A stretch of 64,000 bases of DNA from assembly GCA_001913845.2 (NCBI GenBank), contig MKGP02000024.1, positions 1 to 64,000 of the forward strand, written 5' to 3'. Of the stretch, positions 60,330 to 64,000 are shown in pieces (positions within the stretch are counted from its first letter, which is position 1; every line of letters starts with the position of its first letter). Below the pieces are notes generated by a model that saw nothing but the letters and a program-made list of their open reading frames with translations, ran no database searches and was not told the DNA's origin. The stretch is from Limnothrix sp. CACIAM 69d (GTDB taxonomy: Bacteria > Cyanobacteriota > Cyanobacteriia > CACIAM-69d). The translations under genes and the position numbers were made by a program.

Positions 60330-63008
60330 TAACCCGATCGGGGGCTGGTGGCTTTGGGTGGCGGCCGGCTCCAGGGACTGACCGATCCGCAACTCAGCGA
60401 TCGCCCGGCCCAGTTCCCAGCGTTGGGCATGGGCCACGGCTTTTAGGTAATGGAATTCGGGCACTCGGGGAGCCAATGCTAAGGCTTGTTGGATGGCGGG
60501 CCAGGCGGCATCGGTTTGAAATTCATACAGCCGCACCACGGCCAAGTAAGCCTGGGCCCAAGGGTTGCGTGGTTCTGCTTGGGTGATTTGCTCGAAGGTG
60601 GCGATCGCGCCGCTGGTGTTTTGATCCAACACTTGGGCCAAACCGAGGGCATAGCGCCAACCGAGTCGATCGGACTGTTGACTGAGGCGATAACGGAGGG
60701 TCAGTTCCGCTTGGGCCACGTAGATTTGATTGGGGTTGTATTGGTTAATTCGGCCAATGGTGTTGAACACGGACTCCAAGCCCGATCGCCCCAATCGTAA
60801 TTGCAATCCCAGCAGCCGCAGTTGGGCCAAGCCGTCCAGTTCGGGGGCCGGTTGGGCCGGAGCGGCGGGGTCAATCACCACGGTGGCTTCGGTGGGAATC
60901 GCGATCGGCTGGGCCCGATCGCCCAATTGAGGATCGTTGGGTAACAGACTCGCCCAAAGACGATACCGACCCGGGGCCAAGTCCGGCGGCAAGACCATGG
61001 CCGATCGATCCCAAACCTCCAGGGACTGGGTGGATGGGGAAAGAGGAGCCATTAAGCGACCGCGACCAATGGCCCGATCGTCAATCCAACCGGTGCGACC
61101 CGCCGGGCGATCGGGCGTGGGTTCCCGCTGCCAGGTCAACAGGGCCAAGCCCCCTTGCAGTTGGGCCGCCGGGCCCTGCCAACGGTAGGTGACCGGCGCA
61201 ACTTGGCCCGGGGGCAGCCGCTCCGGCAGTTGGGCCACAAGCTTCAGGGGAGCCGGATTGGCCAAGGAGGTGACCGTCACCGACGGGGATCGCCGCTGCC
61301 AAAGTTGCCATTCGGAATCCACCGCCACGGGCCAACGTTCCACCAACTGCAAATCGGGACTTTGGCGCAGGGTTTGGCTGGTGGCTGCTTGGGCTTCTCG
61401 CCGCCGCCGGCCGCGCATCGATCCCTGGTCACCGGTTTTCAGCAAATACCAATCGAGCGATCGGGCATCTTGGGCCACCGCTTGCGGATCAGTGCCCACC
61501 TGCCGGCCGTAAACCTGAAAATTTCGGGCGGCTCCAAAGAAGTTGAGGTTGTGTTGATTCAGTTCGGCGGTGGAGGGCAACACGCCCACGGTGGATTGCA
61601 AATGGGGCGCACGATCAATCACGGCCTGCACGATCTGGGCATGGGGCAAGGCGGGCCCCCATTGCACCACCCGCATCGGCCCGGGAACCAAGGGAGCCAC
61701 CCCGGCGGCCGTGGGTGGCAACCAACTGAGCACCGACAGCAACACCGTTAGCCCCAACAGGCTCCACCGCACCTGCGCCCCCCAAACCAACCAGCCTCGG
61801 GCCAAAACGATCGCCCCCACGGGCCAAGAGGGCAAAACGTAGCGCCAGTCTTTGTTCACCAACAAGGAGCACAGCACATAGGCTCCAAGCCAAAAGCCCA
61901 GTGTCCAGAGCCAACCTCGGTGATCGCCCTTAGGGATCGGTGAGCGGGGCCAGGGGCGATCGGGCCAGGCCAGTTGTCGTTGATATTTCAGAAAAGCCAA
62001 ACAGCCCCCCGCGATCGCCAAGCCCAGCAGGGGCCAAGACAGATGTTGCGGAAAAAGCTTCAGGTAATAAATCCAAGCATCAAGGGTGTTGAGGGCCGGG
62101 TCACCTTCCACGATCGCGGAATCCACCGTGGCCCGTTTGCCACCACTGAGCACAAAGAGCCAATTCGCCTGATACCAGGGAGCCGCCACAATCCAAGCGA
62201 TCCCCAAAGCCAACAGACCTTGGGTAACCCGTTCCCAGCGCGATCGCCAGAGCGCAACGGCCAACACCCCCGCCAAGGGCAATCCCAAGAAGAAGACCAC
62301 CGGTTGCTTAGTCAGTAGCCCAGCCCCCAGCAACAGCCCCAGCCCGATCGCCCACAACCAATGGGCCAACCGCCCACGCCAGGGGCCAAACTGTCCCCCC
62401 GTTGCCCAAAACACCAGGGCCGCAAAGGCCGCCGTTACCACGGTCACCAGGGGGAATTCGGTGAGATAGTCCAGCCGCACGCGCCACAGGCCGGGCATCA
62501 CACTACACAGCAGGGCGGCCCACCAGCCCGTGGTGCGATCGAACAATCGCCGCCCGATCGCATAAACCGACCCCAGCAACACCAGCGAACAGGCCGAATT
62601 CAACGCCGTTGCGGCATCGGCCGTGGGGCCAAACAGCCATAGAAACGGCACGGTGATGATCGCCACCAGGGGCGGCACTTTGGGGGAGAGTCGCCAAAAA
62701 TCCACCCACCAGGAACCAGACAACCACTGGGGATCCCGCAGGGCATCGGCATAGGTCAGGGCCGCCGTCAGATATTCCGCTTGATCCCAGGCGGGGGCCG
62801 ATTGGTCGATCGCGAACCAAGCCCGATCGACCAGCAACACCAACAGCCACAGACCCAGCAGCTTGGCCCAATCGGTCTGCCACCTACCCTGCCACCAGCT
62901 TTGCCAATGGCTTGGATTGAGCCAGTGGTTAAACCTGTGAATTCTGAACCCGTGAACCTTGAACCCGCTGCCTAGTTGGCCGGCGCGATCGCCCAAATCT
63001 TGACCCAT
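60261..63008 (-). CDS. GT39/ArnT-like membrane glycosyltransferase with C-terminal TPRs
   Basis: The 915-residue protein has about a dozen membrane helices in its N-terminal half. A PMT/ArnT-type opening (APAWDQAEYLTAALTYADALRD) contains the acidic pair of GT39-family transferases, followed by FPLVTVVTAAFAALVFW. A soluble part follows, then TPR repeats near the end (LGLAQVLDQNTSGAIATFEQI and AWPAIQQALALAPRVPEFHYL). It probably transfers a sugar from a polyprenyl carrier outside the membrane; donor and acceptor are unknown. The last roughly 20 residues (HVVKSSETLIPPLADRRGQG) come from the MITE at 60207-60329, so the natural C-terminus has been replaced. The start is at MGQDLGDR. Confidence 0.82.
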   Translation of the reverse strand: MGQDLGDRAGQLGSGFKVHGFRIHRFNHWLNPSHWQSWWQGRWQTDWAKLLGLWLLVLLVDRAWFAIDQSAPAWDQAEYLTAALTYADALRDPQWLSGSWWVDFWRLSPKVPPLVAIITVPFLWLFGPTADAATALNSACSLVLLGSVYAIGRRLFDRTTGWWAALLCSVMPGLWRVRLDYLTEFPLVTVVTAAFAALVFWATGGQFGPWRGRLAHWLWAIGLGLLLGAGLLTKQPVVFFLGLPLAGVLAVALWRSRWERVTQGLLALGIAWIVAAPWYQANWLFVLSGGKRATVDSAIVEGDPALNTLDAWIYYLKLFPQHLSWPLLGLAIAGGCLAFLKYQRQLAWPDRPWPRSPIPKGDHRGWLWTLGFWLGAYVLCSLLVNKDWRYVLPSWPVGAIVLARGWLVWGAQVRWSLLGLTVLLSVLSWLPPTAAGVAPLVPGPMRVVQWGPALPHAQIVQAVIDRAPHLQSTVGVLPSTAELNQHNLNFFGAARNFQVYGRQVGTDPQAVAQDARSLDWYLLKTGDQGSMRGRRRREAQAATSQTLRQSPDLQLVERWPVAVDSEWQLWQRRSPSVTVTSLANPAPLKLVAQLPERLPPGQVAPVTYRWQGPAAQLQGGLALLTWQREPTPDRPAGRTGWIDDRAIGRGRLMAPLSPSTQSLEVWDRSAMVLPPDLAPGRYRLWASLLPNDPQLGDRAQPIAIPTEATVVIDPAAPAQPAPELDGLAQLRLLGLQLRLGRSGLESVFNTIGRINQYNPNQIYVAQAELTLRYRLSQQSDRLGWRYALGLAQVLDQNTSGAIATFEQITQAEPRNPWAQAYLAVVRLYEFQTDAAWPAIQQALALAPRVPEFHYLKAVAHAQRWELGRAIAELRIGQSLEPAATQSHQPPIGLGHVVKSSETLIPPLADRRGQGA

Positions 63009-63170
63009 TCTCAAAATGCTCCCCAAAAACCAAAGGCAGGGGATGATCAGCCGATCCCCTGCCCCCATCGGCGGGCCCAACGCAGTACCCGATGGACTTT
63101 CTCTGTCCCATGTTCGATCGTCGTTGGTTGACCCGCCACGCCTCTTGCTCAGTTTTAGATCCGTGCTCGC

Positions 63171-63392
63171 TTATCCTTCCGGCATCGGATTATATTCATC
63201 ACTTGGCTCAGTGGCCCCGATCGCCCCTTGATCTTGGTTAATGCAACCTCCCCGATCGGCTACAAACTTACAAACTCGGCTCCAGAGACGCGCCCTCGTG
63301 CCAGGGCTGCCATAGGAAAACAGCACTCGATCACCCAGCGGATTCATTTCAATCCGCACACCGCAAGTCGAGCAAGTCTGCACATTAGCCAT
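63171..63392 (-). CDS. Small cysteine-containing (zinc-ribbon-like) protein
   Basis: The 73-residue protein starts MANVQTCSTCGVRIEMNPLG with a CSTC pair and later has CKFVADRGGC, a second cysteine pair, giving a possible four-cysteine zinc site. The rest is charged. A Shine-Dalgarno-like GAGGAG lies upstream on the minus strand. I do not recognise a family. A 32-residue N-terminal extension is possible but lacks protein character. Confidence 0.7.
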   Translation of the reverse strand: MANVQTCSTCGVRIEMNPLGDRVLFSYGSPGTRARLWSRVCKFVADRGGCINQDQGAIGATEPSDEYNPMPEG

Positions 63393-63519
63393 AGGGGATC
63401 TCCTCGCGCCAAAATTTGGCATAGGGCGGCACTGGTGAACCGATCCCCGAGGCAATTGTCGGGGATCGGCACAAGTTCCATACACCATAGCGCGCCAATT
63501 TAATTTGGCAATTGGCCCT

Positions 63520-63663
63520 AGGGTCTGTCGTCATTTCCTAAGATCAAGTGCAAGTGATTGATCTTCCATAACCTAACCACCACAGACAAGGGGCTTAAGC
63601 CCCTTGCCCCCACGATCCGCTAACGGTGGAATCAGGGTCGCAGGCGAAATGACAACAGGCTCT
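63520..63663. mobile_element. MITE family C, copy 1
   Basis: The element of about 144 bp has ends GGGTCTGTCGTCATTTCC and, inverted, GGCGAAATGACAACAGGCTC that are imperfect mirror images. It has the AAGGGGCTTAAGCCCCTT core and the interior CCCCCACGATCCGCTAACGG. TA is present at both ends. It lies 23 bases beyond the stop of the deacetylase and fills part of the gap from 63393 to 63686, which otherwise shows no gene. Confidence 0.75.
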
Positions 63664-63686
63664 AGCATTGAGCCTTGCCCACCCAA

Positions 63687-64000
63687 CTACAGCGGTAAAT
63701 CCATGGTGGAATTGGGGGCACTCATGGGAGCGTTGGCCGTCGGGTCGATCGCCCCGGGCGCAGGGTTCGCCGGTTGCGTTGCGGCTGCGGTTGGTTGGGG
63801 CTTGGCCGTGGCACGGGTGGTGGCAGAGCGGTTGGCTTGGGCCCGCAGTTGCAAGAGTTCCGGCATGGTGACAAAACGGTAACCCTGGGCTTTCAGTTGC
63901 CGAATGATGACGGGCAAGGCCGCCACCGTGTTGTGTCGATCGCCCCCGCCATCATGCATCAGCACAATATCGCCCGGGTGCATGGTTCGCATCACCCGAT
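63687..64000 (-). CDS. Polysaccharide deacetylase, C-terminal part only (N-terminus outside the window)
   Basis: The frame enters from the right edge as part of a NodB-type carbohydrate esterase: [26 protein letters not shown] contains the HDGGGDR block, followed by [20 protein letters not shown], the end of the fold. An Ala/Pro/Thr-rich tail of about 50 residues follows. The catalytic Asp and metal-binding His pair must lie beyond the window. It would remove acetyl groups from a cell wall or exported polysaccharide. The frame is open at the window edge. Confidence 0.85.
   Translation of the reverse strand, partial: RVMRTMHPGDIVLMHDGGGDRHNTVAALPVIIRQLKAQGYRFVTMPELLQLRAQANRSATTRATAKPQPTAAATQPANPAPGAIDPTANAPMSAPNSTMDLPL

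Overview
The window is chromosomal DNA of a filamentous-type cyanobacterium. The palindrome GCGATCGC (HIP1) and its CGATCG core are scattered through almost every gene. Typical cyanobacterial or plastid-lineage genes are present: Ycf65/PSRP-3, CrtH carotene isomerase, a CpcF-like bilin lyase subunit, a PatA-type response regulator, DUF3318 and DUF3611. A long Argonaute with an intact-looking catalytic tetrad resembles those described from Limnothrix rosea and Synechococcus elongatus, so a Limnothrix-like host is a reasonable but unproven guess.

Layout. 1-2.1 kb: a divergent TetR/MFS locus damaged by an IS5-type element and a related MITE. 2.3-4.4 kb: tRNA-Cys, then a zinc-related cluster (C4 protein, cupin, His-rich COG0523 GTPase with a Zur/Fur-like box). 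4.5-12 kb: nucleoside transporter with a MITE just upstream, DUF3318 plus lipoprotein, methyltransferase, a caspase-like protein lacking its catalytic dyad, and a SAM hydrolase. 12.3-15.4 kb: the agmatine-to-putrescine genes aguA and aguB, separated by a nucleotidyltransferase and a nuclease-like gene. 15.6-23.3 kb: ycf65, HAD phosphatase, a single-chain type IIL restriction-modification enzyme, murD, a 57-residue membrane protein, MnmD-like methyltransferase. 22.9-25.9 kb: CheY/PatA/CheW-type taxis genes. 25.9-31.2 kb: a 1.15 kb non-coding stretch, argF, a cNMP-binding protein, CpcF-like, DUF3611 and CCB-like proteins.

31.3-38.9 kb is a defence-flavoured stretch around leuS: an AIPR protein, a DUF262 plus HEPN gene pair of AT-rich composition, and two Uma2 proteins. 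38.9-46.3 kb is mostly housekeeping (crtH, upp, tRNA-Pro, folP) plus a pentapeptide-repeat membrane protein. 46.5-49.6 kb holds the Argonaute, a MITE touching its stop codon, and a third Uma2 protein.

49.7-59.5 kb is the most unusual part. A 1688-residue protein joins DUF4114, a subtilisin protease, an SH3-like domain, LGFP repeats, an amidase_3 domain, a B-type lectin and a CHAP domain, with no Sec signal. It is divergent from a two-gene unit encoding an M50 metallopeptidase and an HlyD-type adaptor. I infer that the two genes export or process the giant protein. A PEP-CTERM protein lies beside it. The window closes with rpsN, a GT39-like membrane glycosyltransferase with TPRs whose last codons come from a MITE, a small zinc-type protein and a truncated polysaccharide deacetylase.

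Short MITEs of several families recur throughout. They touch gene ends at least five times (MFS, tetR, the YtxH-like gene, ago, GT39) and sit just upstream of nupC. All identifications were made by reading the sequence; no database search was run.
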